A stretch of DNA of 6,946 bases, taken from an uncultured Lachnospiraceae bacterium. Lineage in GTDB: Bacteria > Bacillota > Clostridia > Lachnospirales > Lachnospiraceae. Below the pieces are notes generated by a model. It worked only from the letters and a program-made list of their open reading frames with translations, did not search any database and was not told where the DNA came from. Both the position numbers and the translations under genes were made by a program. The stretch is taken from the NCBI GenBank assembly GCA_900551895.1, contig URXX01000024.1:1-6946 (forward strand), given 5' to 3'. Numbering within the stretch: the first letter of the stretch is position 1; the number at the start of each line of letters is the position of its first letter. Below are positions 1 to 6,076 of this stretch, piece after piece.

Positions 1-34
1 ACTTTTCGAAGCCTGGCTGTAATTTTTTGCATAG

Positions 35-73
35 AAAAGAGGCTGCGCACTAATTATTTAGTGCGACAGCCCC
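35..73 (-). terminator. Rho-independent terminator after the dCMP deaminase gene
   Basis: On the minus strand GGGGCTG and CAGCCTC (one mismatch) close an outer stem. A perfect 8-bp inner stem CGCACTAA/TTAGTGCG with a 4-base loop follows, with one bulged base between the two stems. The strand continues TTTTCTAT. It begins 7 bases after the deaminase stop codon and should end the leftward transcription unit. The 11-base 5' arm GGGGCTGTCGC recurs in the mecA terminator at the other end of the window. Confidence 0.9.
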
Positions 74-80
74 TTCTGCT

Positions 81-569
81 TTATAGTTCTATTTCGATTT
101 TTCTTCCCGTGCGATGATATTGATGATAACGAACTCCTGCACAGTCCATCATTCGCTTTGACGCCATAACCGATGCCGTATCCGCATATTTATCGCTGTC
201 ATAGACAACTTCTTTAATACCCGACTGAATAATTGCCTTTGCACACTCATTACACGGAAATAGGGAAACATATAGTTTTGCTCCCGCAAGACTTCCGCCG
301 CTGTAATTCAAAATGGCATTTAATTCACTGTGTACTGTGTACACATATTTTGTTTCCAGCGGGTCCTCACCCTCTCTTTTCCACGGAAATTCATCATCTG
401 AGCAGCCTTTCGGCAATCCGTTATAACCCATTGAAAGAATTTTATTATCCTGACTTACAATACAGCATCCTACCTGCGTACTCGGATCTTTGGAACGCAT
501 CCCCGACAACATTGCAACGCCCATAAAATATTCATCCCATGAAATATAATCGTTTCTTTTTTCACTCAT
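81..569 (-). CDS. comEB: dCMP deaminase (ComEB family)
   Basis: This 162-residue zinc enzyme of the cytidine/deoxycytidylate deaminase family should convert dCMP to dUMP in the cytosol, feeding thymidylate synthesis. Visible motifs are the SKDPSTQVG stretch (residues 26-34), GYNGLPKG (48-55), the zinc and catalytic HxE motif H80-S81-E82, and PCNEC (105-109) with zinc ligands C106 and C109. The usual HAE is HSE here; the catalytic residues are kept. The start is ATG 569, because AGAAGGTGA lies just upstream and the family alignment begins there; the longer open frame only reads through the end of upp. It starts 16 bases after the upp stop, so the two are probably cotranscribed. The comE name comes from the Bacillus competence operon. 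The sequence gives no reason to infer a DNA-uptake role. Confidence 0.93.
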   Translation of the reverse strand: MSEKRNDYISWDEYFMGVAMLSGMRSKDPSTQVGCCIVSQDNKILSMGYNGLPKGCSDDEFPWKREGEDPLETKYVYTVHSELNAILNYSGGSLAGAKLYVSLFPCNECAKAIIQSGIKEVVYDSDKYADTASVMASKRMMDCAGVRYHQYHRTGRKIEIEL

Positions 570-585
570 GCTATCACCTTCTGTA

Positions 586-1215
586 CTATTTTGTACCAAA
601 TATACGGTCCCCCGCATCTCCCAAGCCCGGAACGATATATCCGTGTTCATTCAATTTCTTATCTAATGCTCCGATATAAATATCTACATCAGGGTGAGCC
701 TGTTTCATGCGTTCCACTCCTTCAGGCGCTGCAATAATACATAAGAAACGGATATTTTTTACACCTTTATCTTTTAACATTTGGATTGCTGCCACACTTG
801 AACCGCCTGTCGCTAACATTGGATCAACAACAAATACATCTCGTTCTTCACAGTCTGCCGGCAATTTGCAGTAATACTCCACAGGCTCGAGTGTATCCGG
901 ATCACGGTATAAACCGATATGTCCTACTTTTGCTGCCGGAATCATCGCCAACATCCCTTCAACCATACCAAGTCCCGCTCTTAAAATAGGCACAACCGCC
1001 AATTTCTTTCCTGCAAGTTCTTTCTCTACTGTTTCGCAAATCGGTGTCTGAATTGTCACATCCTGCAATTTCAAATCTCTTGTCGCCTCATAACAGATAA
1101 GCATTGCAATCTCGCTTATCATCTCCCTAAAGTCTTTTGAGCCTAAGTCTGCCCTTCTAATGTAACTGATTTTATGACGGATTAACGGATGCTCCATTAC
1201 GTGTACTTTTGCCAT
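586..1215 (-). CDS. upp: Uracil phosphoribosyltransferase
   Basis: This 209-residue enzyme makes UMP from uracil and PRPP (pyrimidine salvage, cytosol). The length equals that of Bacillus subtilis Upp. The PRPP-binding loop VDPMLATGGSSV is at residues 130-141, the RAGLGMVEG segment at 79-87, and the uracil-binding C-terminus GLGDAGDRIFGTK at 197-209. All key residues that I can place are present, so it should be active. ATG 1215 is chosen because GTGAGGAAAAAT precedes it. An in-frame ATG at 1251 has no ribosome binding site and would overlap the upstream gene. The gene starts 16 bases after the Sua5-fusion stop and ends 16 bases before comEB, consistent with one operon. I see no promoter of its own. 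Confidence 0.96.
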   Translation of the reverse strand: MAKVHVMEHPLIRHKISYIRRADLGSKDFREMISEIAMLICYEATRDLKLQDVTIQTPICETVEKELAGKKLAVVPILRAGLGMVEGMLAMIPAAKVGHIGLYRDPDTLEPVEYYCKLPADCEERDVFVVDPMLATGGSSVAAIQMLKDKGVKNIRFLCIIAAPEGVERMKQAHPDVDIYIGALDKKLNEHGYIVPGLGDAGDRIFGTK

Positions 1216-1231
1216 ATTTTTCCTCACTTTC

Positions 1232-2752
1232 TTATTTCTTTGCTTCTTCATTTAATTTTTCTGCAAGTTTCTCTATCATTTCTTTCAGAATTTCAAAGGA
1301 TTTGCCATATTCCACCAACGGCTGACCGTAGGCCGAAGGCACTTCCTTATCAATCTCCACATATTCACTCAATGTATAAACATGTTTTACATATTCATAA
1401 TCGGTAACAATCTTCCATTTTTGATTTTCTTCAAGAGTTAAAACAAGTGTATCCTCGTCTAAATCTGCCTCACTGAACGCAACCGCCTCGTGTCCTTCAA
1501 GAGTCATCTGCTGGCTCTTCATAATTGCCTCTGCTTTCTGATTCGCCGGTTCAGGAAACAGAACAATCATCCCTCTCGATTCTATCTCGTACTCCTGAAT
1601 TAGATCTTGATTTCGCAGTAGTTCTGCCGCCATAGGTCCTCTGCTGTTGTCACTCTTACTGACAAATATAACCCGTCTGAATTTCTGCTTTGACGCAATC
1701 TCATGGGCGTCAATAATCTGATGACCTGCCGCCTTTTCCAAACGGTTCATAATCGCACTTCCAATGCCGTCAACCGAAAAAGATTCACTGTAAATACAAT
1801 CTACATTCTCATCGTCAAACTCTCGCAATACTTTGTAGAGATTTTTTGCAATGGAACTTTGATTTTCTCTCGTCCCTATTGTCTTAATCAGCCCTGCCGT
1901 GTATTGAGAAACCGTTTCCATACTGGCAATAATGCCTACTTTCTTTCCCTTTTTTGTCTTTTCATGGACAAGTTGTTTGATTGCGTGCACCTCGTCTTTT
2001 AATGTTCCCTGCACAATCTTCAACTGTGCTTTCGGTGCATAGTGACGGTATTTCATTCCCGGCGCTTTCGGCGCTTCTTCTGTTTCCTCGCCGAGAAGCG
2101 TTCTGTCTATCTGCACTTCTCCGATAACCTCTTCAAGCATCTGTCTTGTAACTGCTCCCGGTCTTAAAATCATCGGCGGCTCTACAGTCATATCCACAAT
2201 CGTTGACTCTACACCGATATCCACACTTCCCCCGTCCAAAATCATGTCTATTCGCCCTGTCATATCTTCCTCAACATGTTTTGCCGTTGTCGGACTCGGA
2301 CGTCCCGAAGTGTTGGCGCTTGGCGCTGAAACATACCCGCCCCCTTCTAAAATCAACTCTCTCGCAATACAATCATCGGGCATACGGACGGCAACTGTAT
2401 CTAATCCTCCCGTTGTTCCGTATGGCACAATATCCGATTTTTCAAAAATCATTGTAAGTGGTCCCGGCCAAAATACTTCCGCCAAATCCATTGCTTTCTT
2501 AGAAATATTCTGCACAATTCTGTTCAAATCACTGAGATCCGCAATATGAACAATCAGCGGATTATCTGAAGGTCTGCCTTTCGCCTCATACGTCTTTTTC
2601 GCTGCCTCCTCATCAAGTGCATTCGCACCAAGTCCGTATACCGTTTCTGTTGGGAAAGCGACCAAACCTCCTTCTCGTATAATTCTGCCTGCCTGCTCCA
2701 TGACTTCTTTCTCTATTTGGTTTTTGTCTACTTTTTTTATTATCGTTTCCAT
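1232..2752 (-). CDS. Sua5/YwlC-type L-threonylcarbamoyladenylate synthase fused to a degenerate LMW protein phosphatase-like domain
   Basis: This 506-residue fusion starts with a YrdC/Sua5 catalytic domain (about residues 12-200) that should make threonylcarbamoyl-AMP from threonine, bicarbonate and ATP for tRNA t6A modification. It carries the FPTETVYGLGA stretch (33-43), KGRP (58-61) and SAPSANTSG (142-150). The Sua5 C-terminal domain follows (about 244-350). Residues about 358-503 match the low-molecular-weight tyrosine/arginine phosphatase fold, with an FV-x8-R-x-PMA P-loop region and a C-terminal VYTLSEY...YG...Y pattern. The P-loop reads SKSDNSRG (365-372): both cysteines are Ser and only R371 is kept. 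The region of the general-acid Asp reads VPSAYG, with S473 in its place. B. subtilis YwlC is about 346 residues, so the extra 150 is a full extra domain. The ATG at 2752 has no Shine-Dalgarno sequence but fits the usual Sua5 N-terminus. Synthase activity is likely; phosphatase activity is unlikely. Confidence 0.9.
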   Translation of the reverse strand: METIIKKVDKNQIEKEVMEQAGRIIREGGLVAFPTETVYGLGANALDEEAAKKTYEAKGRPSDNPLIVHIADLSDLNRIVQNISKKAMDLAEVFWPGPLTMIFEKSDIVPYGTTGGLDTVAVRMPDDCIARELILEGGGYVSAPSANTSGRPSPTTAKHVEEDMTGRIDMILDGGSVDIGVESTIVDMTVEPPMILRPGAVTRQMLEEVIGEVQIDRTLLGEETEEAPKAPGMKYRHYAPKAQLKIVQGTLKDEVHAIKQLVHEKTKKGKKVGIIASMETVSQYTAGLIKTIGTRENQSSIAKNLYKVLREFDDENVDCIYSESFSVDGIGSAIMNRLEKAAGHQIIDAHEIASKQKFRRVIFVSKSDNSRGPMAAELLRNQDLIQEYEIESRGMIVLFPEPANQKAEAIMKSQQMTLEGHEAVAFSEADLDEDTLVLTLEENQKWKIVTDYEYVKHVYTLSEYVEIDKEVPSAYGQPLVEYGKSFEILKEMIEKLAEKLNEEAKK

Positions 2753-2759
2753 AAATTTT

Positions 2760-2768
2760 ATTATACCA
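2760..2768 (-). promoter_or_regulatory. Extended -10 promoter element directly upstream of the Sua5-fusion start
   Basis: The minus strand reads TGGTATAAT, an exact extended -10 (TGnTATAAT). It ends only 7 bases before the ATG at 2752. A transcript starting at the normal distance would have essentially no leader. No convincing -35 hexamer is present; a run of nine T lies about 14 bases upstream of the -10. The -10 match is seen directly; its use is inferred. Confidence 0.45.
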
Positions 2769-2798
2769 TTATTACGCCGAAAAAAAAACCCACTGTGC

Positions 2799-3473
2799 CT
2801 ATTCCCCTTGTTTTTGTAAAATATGTATAATACCATCGCATATAACCTGTGCTACTTTTTCCTGATATTCCTTTGTGGAAAGTTTTTTCGCCTCCTCCCA
2901 ATTACTCAAAAATCCGCATTCCACAATAATTGTAGGCACTTCTGTTTTTTTCAACATATAATATGTATTATTTCCTTTGCACACCCTTTTATTCTCTTTA
3001 TCAAACAGGCGAAACATTTCCTGCATCACCTCCGCCGCCTCTTTTCCGTCCTTAGAATGTGTAAAATAAAAAACCTGAGCCCCCTTTATCTCCTCCTGCG
3101 TATAACTGTTCTGATGAATACTTACCGCAAGAGCAGGCTTTGTTCCGTTAATCATATTTACCCTCGCTTTCATATCTCCTATCTTCGTATCATCCAGCCC
3201 CTTATCTTCTCTTCTTGTCATCTTAACGGCAATATTTTGCTTTTTTAATTTCTTTTCCACTTTTTTAGCAATGCTTAAATTAACATCCTTCTCCTTTTTC
3301 CCGTTTACCCCGATTTTGCCGGGATCGGAAGAACCGTGTCCCGCGTCAAGAACAACCAGTTTTTTCCCTTTTTCTATATGATTTCCCGATACACAAACAC
3401 TCAGCGTTTTCCCCATAAAAAATGCTGAACAAATAAGTATAACTGCCATAAATAACTTTGTTTTCCGATACAA
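2799..3473 (-). CDS. N-acetylmuramoyl-L-alanine amidase (Amidase_3 family, CwlD-like), secreted or membrane-anchored
   Basis: This 224-residue zinc amidase should cleave the bond between N-acetylmuramic acid and L-alanine in peptidoglycan. The N-terminus is a basic patch plus a hydrophobic segment (about residues 7-28), a signal peptide or anchor. The Amidase_3 domain follows, with DAGHG (H46), the second zinc ligand E61 in KKEKDVNL, TRRED (86-90), SIHQN (H120) and the catalytic Glu in VECGF (E185). All expected catalytic residues are present. Size and layout resemble CwlD, the amidase for spore-cortex muramic lactam, but vegetative wall turnover is equally possible. The start is TTG at 3473: GGAGGGG lies 6 bases upstream, whereas the first in-frame ATG (3449) lacks a binding site and would cut the signal peptide. 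The binding site lies in the 3' arm of a strong hairpin. The GH18 gene ends 54 bases upstream. Confidence 0.9.
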   Translation of the reverse strand: MYRKTKLFMAVILICSAFFMGKTLSVCVSGNHIEKGKKLVVLDAGHGSSDPGKIGVNGKKEKDVNLSIAKKVEKKLKKQNIAVKMTRREDKGLDDTKIGDMKARVNMINGTKPALAVSIHQNSYTQEEIKGAQVFYFTHSKDGKEAAEVMQEMFRLFDKENKRVCKGNNTYYMLKKTEVPTIIVECGFLSNWEEAKKLSTKEYQEKVAQVICDGIIHILQKQGE

Positions 3474-3522
3474 AAAAATCCCCTCCGTAACATATATTCT
3501 TTCAAATATATGCCACAGAGGG
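3472..3522 (-). terminator. 18-bp hairpin plus U-run between the GH18 and amidase genes, containing the amidase ribosome binding site
   Basis: On the minus strand arms 3522-3505 and 3498-3481 pair over all 18 positions (three G-U pairs) around a 6-base loop. Seven T (3478-3472) follow after GA. It has the form of an intrinsic terminator and begins 5 bases after the GH18 stop codon. The 3' arm ends GGAGGG, which is also the Shine-Dalgarno sequence of the amidase, and the T-run supplies the first two bases of its TTG start. It may act as a partial terminator, a block on translation, or both. Confidence 0.8.
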
Positions 3523-3527
3523 AATGT

Positions 3528-5339
3528 CTAATTTACATATTTTAAAATTAAATCCCAAAGTCCCTGTGATTCAAAACCGAGTTTCCAGACTGCCGTACCC
3601 GCCAATTTATTTGCTTTCATTACTTTTAGTTTTTCTTCAATTGATTTCTCATCTTCCAGCCAAATCTTATAGGTAACTCCGTCTGCTTCCCACTCTGCGT
3701 AGTTCTGACCTGTCTTTTCGTCCCAGTTTGCCTGTGCACCGTACTGTTCAAGGACTTTATTTGTTCTTTTCATGGAAACTGTTTCGCTTGTTACTTTTGT
3801 AGAATATTTTCCCGCTTCTGTTCCCGACTGCTCCGCTAACTCTGCCTCTGTCTTCGGAACTTCCTTCCAAAGTCTTGTATATAACGGCATCGCATTAATC
3901 ACTTTGTTTGCCGGAACATCCTTTAGCGTTTCTTTAATACCGTCTTTTACATATCCGATAGAGGCTACCGAGCCACTTTCATATGAACCGGCAAAATGTT
4001 CGTCATATCCCATAATAATAACATAGTCCGCTACAATTCCCTGTTCTTTTCGGTGATAATGTTTGTTGTATCCTTTCGGCACATAATTATCTACCGATAA
4101 AACGATACCATTTTTTCTACATTTCACGGATAATTCACGGATAAACTGAATATAGTGTTCTCCTGTTTTCTCTGCCACCGTCTCAAAATCTACGTTAATT
4201 CCGTCCAAACCTACCTGAAGCGCTTCAGAAACTAACTGATTTGTCAGATTTTCTCTGCTTGATGTGCGGCTTAATAACTCATGTGTTTCCTCTGATGTTT
4301 TAATTCCTGCTTGATTTAACGGATCGAAATTTCTCACTAAGCCCCACACTTCTATATTGGACTGGTGTGCATAATTTACATACTCCGAACTCGCAATGGA
4401 AGTTATATTCCCTTTTGTATCCTTTACACTAAACCACGTCGGTGCAAGTGTCGTAAGTCCTTTCGTATTGGCAATCATCTCCAGCACCTGCTTATTTGCC
4501 GAACGCGAACTTACCTGATGCCATGCTAAATTAATTGTATAATCTTTCTTAATGTTCGTAAACTTCTCTTCTTTAAATTCACGCTTATACGTTTTTGTCT
4601 TTTCGTCTTTCAGGTCACTCTCTTTCATGTAGCCAACAAAACCGTCTTTTGTACGAACTTTTCTCCACTTACCTTCTTTTTCGATAAGCCTTACAATATC
4701 ATCTGATTTTGTTTCCGTTAAAATCGGACTTTTCACCCCTGCACGCACACGCACCGCAGAATTATTCTTTGTTGTCGCTACTTTCGCATCACTCCAATTA
4801 CTCTGAATGACTACACGATTTGGGTCTTTATATGTTTTATATTCTATATCCGTATATTTCTTTACAAAATCAAGCGCAATATACGCAGTGTTTCCTTCCG
4901 TCTTTAAAATAACGTATTCTTCACTCTTCTTCTCTTTCGATACTGCATACTCGCTGCTTCCAACAGATACGGACACCATATCATTTGGTAAAGTGTACAA
5001 TAAAAGATTTTCATTTGCATCCCAATAAAATCTCTCATTTACATAATCTCTGACCGCAGAATATTCCAAATACACTCTTCCGTCAAACACTCTTCCCTTC
5101 GGCTCTAAAACTTCGTTATTCACGATTACTGCCAGTTGTTCTTCATTTGTAATACCATAATATTCTTTTCTATTCGCCTTTTGATCTGATGGACTGTATT
5201 TTTTCCACAATATAGTTCCACATAAAACAACCAGCGCCAATACAATAACGATACTAACCTTAAGAATTAAAGAGCGTTGTCTTCTCTTTCGGGAATTTCT
5301 TCTGCGTCTCATTTGTTCCCTTCTGTCTCTCTCGTTCAT
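3528..5339 (-). CDS. Membrane-anchored SH3b / glycoside hydrolase family 18 protein (SleL/YaaH-like)
   Basis: This 603-residue protein is predicted to cleave glycan strands of peptidoglycan outside the membrane. A very basic cytoplasmic N-terminus (residues 1-22) precedes one membrane segment (about 24-45). Next come a beta-rich stalk resembling copper-amine-oxidase-like N-terminal domains (about 65-180), a bacterial SH3 domain (about 186-245, with AVRVRAGVKS and GFVGYMKESDL), and a GH18 barrel (about 265-603). The catalytic motif is DGINVDFE (379-386) with E386 as proton donor. The Asn in place of the third Asp of DGxDxDxE is usual, as far as I know, in the SleL/YaaH branch. MGYDEH (443-448) and W585 fit the substrate cleft. 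ATG 5339 is chosen for the perfect AGGAGG 6 bases upstream; the in-frame ATG at 5363 lies upstream of that site. A cell-wall amidase follows, so joint wall or spore-cortex remodelling is plausible. The substrate is not proven. Confidence 0.88.
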   Translation of the reverse strand: MNERDRREQMRRRRNSRKRRQRSLILKVSIVIVLALVVLCGTILWKKYSPSDQKANRKEYYGITNEEQLAVIVNNEVLEPKGRVFDGRVYLEYSAVRDYVNERFYWDANENLLLYTLPNDMVSVSVGSSEYAVSKEKKSEEYVILKTEGNTAYIALDFVKKYTDIEYKTYKDPNRVVIQSNWSDAKVATTKNNSAVRVRAGVKSPILTETKSDDIVRLIEKEGKWRKVRTKDGFVGYMKESDLKDEKTKTYKREFKEEKFTNIKKDYTINLAWHQVSSRSANKQVLEMIANTKGLTTLAPTWFSVKDTKGNITSIASSEYVNYAHQSNIEVWGLVRNFDPLNQAGIKTSEETHELLSRTSSRENLTNQLVSEALQVGLDGINVDFETVAEKTGEHYIQFIRELSVKCRKNGIVLSVDNYVPKGYNKHYHRKEQGIVADYVIIMGYDEHFAGSYESGSVASIGYVKDGIKETLKDVPANKVINAMPLYTRLWKEVPKTEAELAEQSGTEAGKYSTKVTSETVSMKRTNKVLEQYGAQANWDEKTGQNYAEWEADGVTYKIWLEDEKSIEEKLKVMKANKLAGTAVWKLGFESQGLWDLILKYVN

Positions 5340-5361
5340 GACGCACCTCCTATTCCAGTAC

Positions 5362-5390
5362 ATTATAGCAATTATTTAGGCATACGTCAT
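5362..5390 (-). promoter_or_regulatory. Promoter of the GH18-amidase-Sua5-upp-comEB unit
   Basis: The minus strand carries TATAAT (5367-5362) preceded by TGC, making an extended -10, with a weak -35 ATGACG (5390-5385) at 17-base spacing. Transcription would start near 5355, giving a leader of about 16 bases that contains the AGGAGG site at 5351-5346. An imperfect inverted repeat (5375-5383 and 5414-5421) brackets the -35. I see no clear sporulation sigma-factor pattern. Confidence 0.6.
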
Positions 5391-5453
5391 TAACTATTTC
5401 GACAATTTTCGTCATGCTAAAAGGTTTTCGTCTTTACGAGGGGTATTGTAATT

Positions 5454-5675
5454 CTACTCTACACTTTTAAGTTCATGAAAATGAAGCGCCTCCACATTAC
5501 CATTTTGATCCCATATATAATCCCGCATATAGCCGCCACTTTCCTTTACCATATGTGCCGCCGCTATCTGCATCGGACTTGCACTTTCTCCGTCAATAGA
5601 CATGGGAACTCCGTGTCGTTCATATTCCGATAATTCCGTGAACAGTTCGCGATATGCCTTATCTTCTTCCTGCAT
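5454..5675 (-). CDS. Small acidic protein of unknown function
   Basis: I do not recognise this 73-residue protein. It is acidic (15 Asp/Glu against 6 Lys/Arg), with no signal peptide, membrane segment or Cys. The N-terminal third (about residues 3-20) looks helical and charged. The centre reads SIDGESASPMQIAAAHM (26-42), and the C-terminal part GGYMRDYIWDQNGNVEALHF (47-66) is rich in aromatic residues and looks like beta strands. The start at ATG 5675 is backed by AAAGGTAGGAAA just upstream, and a good promoter lies at 5735-5762, so I take it as a real gene. It ends 114 bases before the GH18 start with no convincing terminator, so some read-through into the GH18 unit is possible. Its promoter shares a motif with the divergent mecA promoter. 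A small cytosolic regulator or binding protein is only a guess. Confidence 0.75.
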   Translation of the reverse strand: MQEEDKAYRELFTELSEYERHGVPMSIDGESASPMQIAAAHMVKESGGYMRDYIWDQNGNVEALHFHELKSVE

Positions 5676-5734
5676 TTTCCTACCTTTCTCTGCTCGTAAC
5701 TATGGCCCGCAGATATGCCATAAGGATGTGTGAT

Positions 5735-5762
5735 ATATTAAACTTATCTCTCGGGCTGGCAA
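5735..5762 (-). promoter_or_regulatory. Promoter of the 73-residue gene
   Basis: The minus strand reads TTGCCA (5762-5757), a 16-base spacer, then TAATAT (5740-5735). Transcription from about 5728 would give a leader of roughly 50 bases carrying a small hairpin (arms TATGGC and GCCATA, 5701-5722). The -35 sits inside the 19-base motif also found at the distal mecA promoter. Confidence 0.55.
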
Positions 5763-5989
5763 GAAGACAGTATTATAATTTACAGTTTCTTTTTTAATTT
5801 TTGTTATGTGTTGTCTTTTGCTGATATTTTGTCTGAAACGACTGATTTTCTTTTCGATATTGTTTACAACAAATTACAGATAACTTTTTGATATGATTTG
5901 TAGACTATAAAATTAAGACTTCTCTATTATTCCGAACATATATCCCTCCTTCATCTATATAAACATAGTTACATGGAAAGACTATCTTC

Positions 5990-6017
5990 TTGCAATCCCC
6001 ATTATAAATAGTAATAT
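5990..6017 (+). promoter_or_regulatory. Distal candidate promoter of mecA
   Basis: TTGCAA (5990-5995), a 16-base spacer, then TAATAT (6012-6017). The spacing and the -10 are identical to the divergent promoter at 5735-5762, and the sequence around the -35 is closely similar. It would give mecA a leader of nearly 100 bases. It is weaker evidence than the proximal promoter. Confidence 0.45.
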
Positions 6018-6047
6018 TTTCCTTTTCAAGTATTTTCTTTAAATTTC

Positions 6048-6076
6048 TTTACATATTTTTCGTTTTTGTTTATACT
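6048..6076 (+). promoter_or_regulatory. Proximal promoter of mecA (housekeeping sigma type)
   Basis: TTTACA (6048-6053), exactly 17 bases, then TATACT (6071-6076), each one mismatch from the SigA consensus. Transcription would start near 6083, leaving a leader of about 38 bases with AGGAAGTGA before the ATG at 6121. Confidence 0.7.

Noticed and set aside
2..22. Possible 3' end of a convergent plus-strand gene (LFEAWL then TAA)
   Set aside because: Only six codons are visible, and the hairpin at 39-73 lacks a good T-run in the plus direction; nothing supports a gene.
81..569. comEB and mecA together as a competence locus
   Set aside because: The names are historical. ComEB is a dCMP deaminase and MecA a general ClpC adaptor; no DNA-uptake gene (comEA, comEC) or comK is present in the window.
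582..597. Small GTAC/GTAC hairpin around the upp stop codon
   Set aside because: Only four base pairs, easily arising by chance; no T-run and no conserved regulatory context.
570..650. In-frame N-terminal extension of the dCMP deaminase reading back into upp
   Set aside because: The extension is the out-of-frame end of upp, has no family similarity, and the ATG at 569 has a good ribosome binding site.
1216..1251. Upstream ATG for upp at 1251
   Set aside because: No ribosome binding site, overlap with the Sua5 fusion, and a basic extension absent from the family; the ATG at 1215 gives the standard 209 residues.
2776..2800. T-run after the amidase stop codon as an intrinsic terminator
   Set aside because: Nine T follow GGG on the minus strand, but no complementary arm exists upstream, so no stem can form.
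2753..2836. Upstream in-frame ATG at 2836 for the Sua5 fusion
   Set aside because: It overlaps the amidase gene, has only a weak AGG upstream, and would encode an extension made largely from the nine-T run; Sua5 proteins start at about 2752.
5701..5722. Leader hairpin of the 73-residue gene as a riboswitch
   Set aside because: A single 6-bp stem with a 10-base loop does not match any riboswitch architecture I know and has no expression platform.
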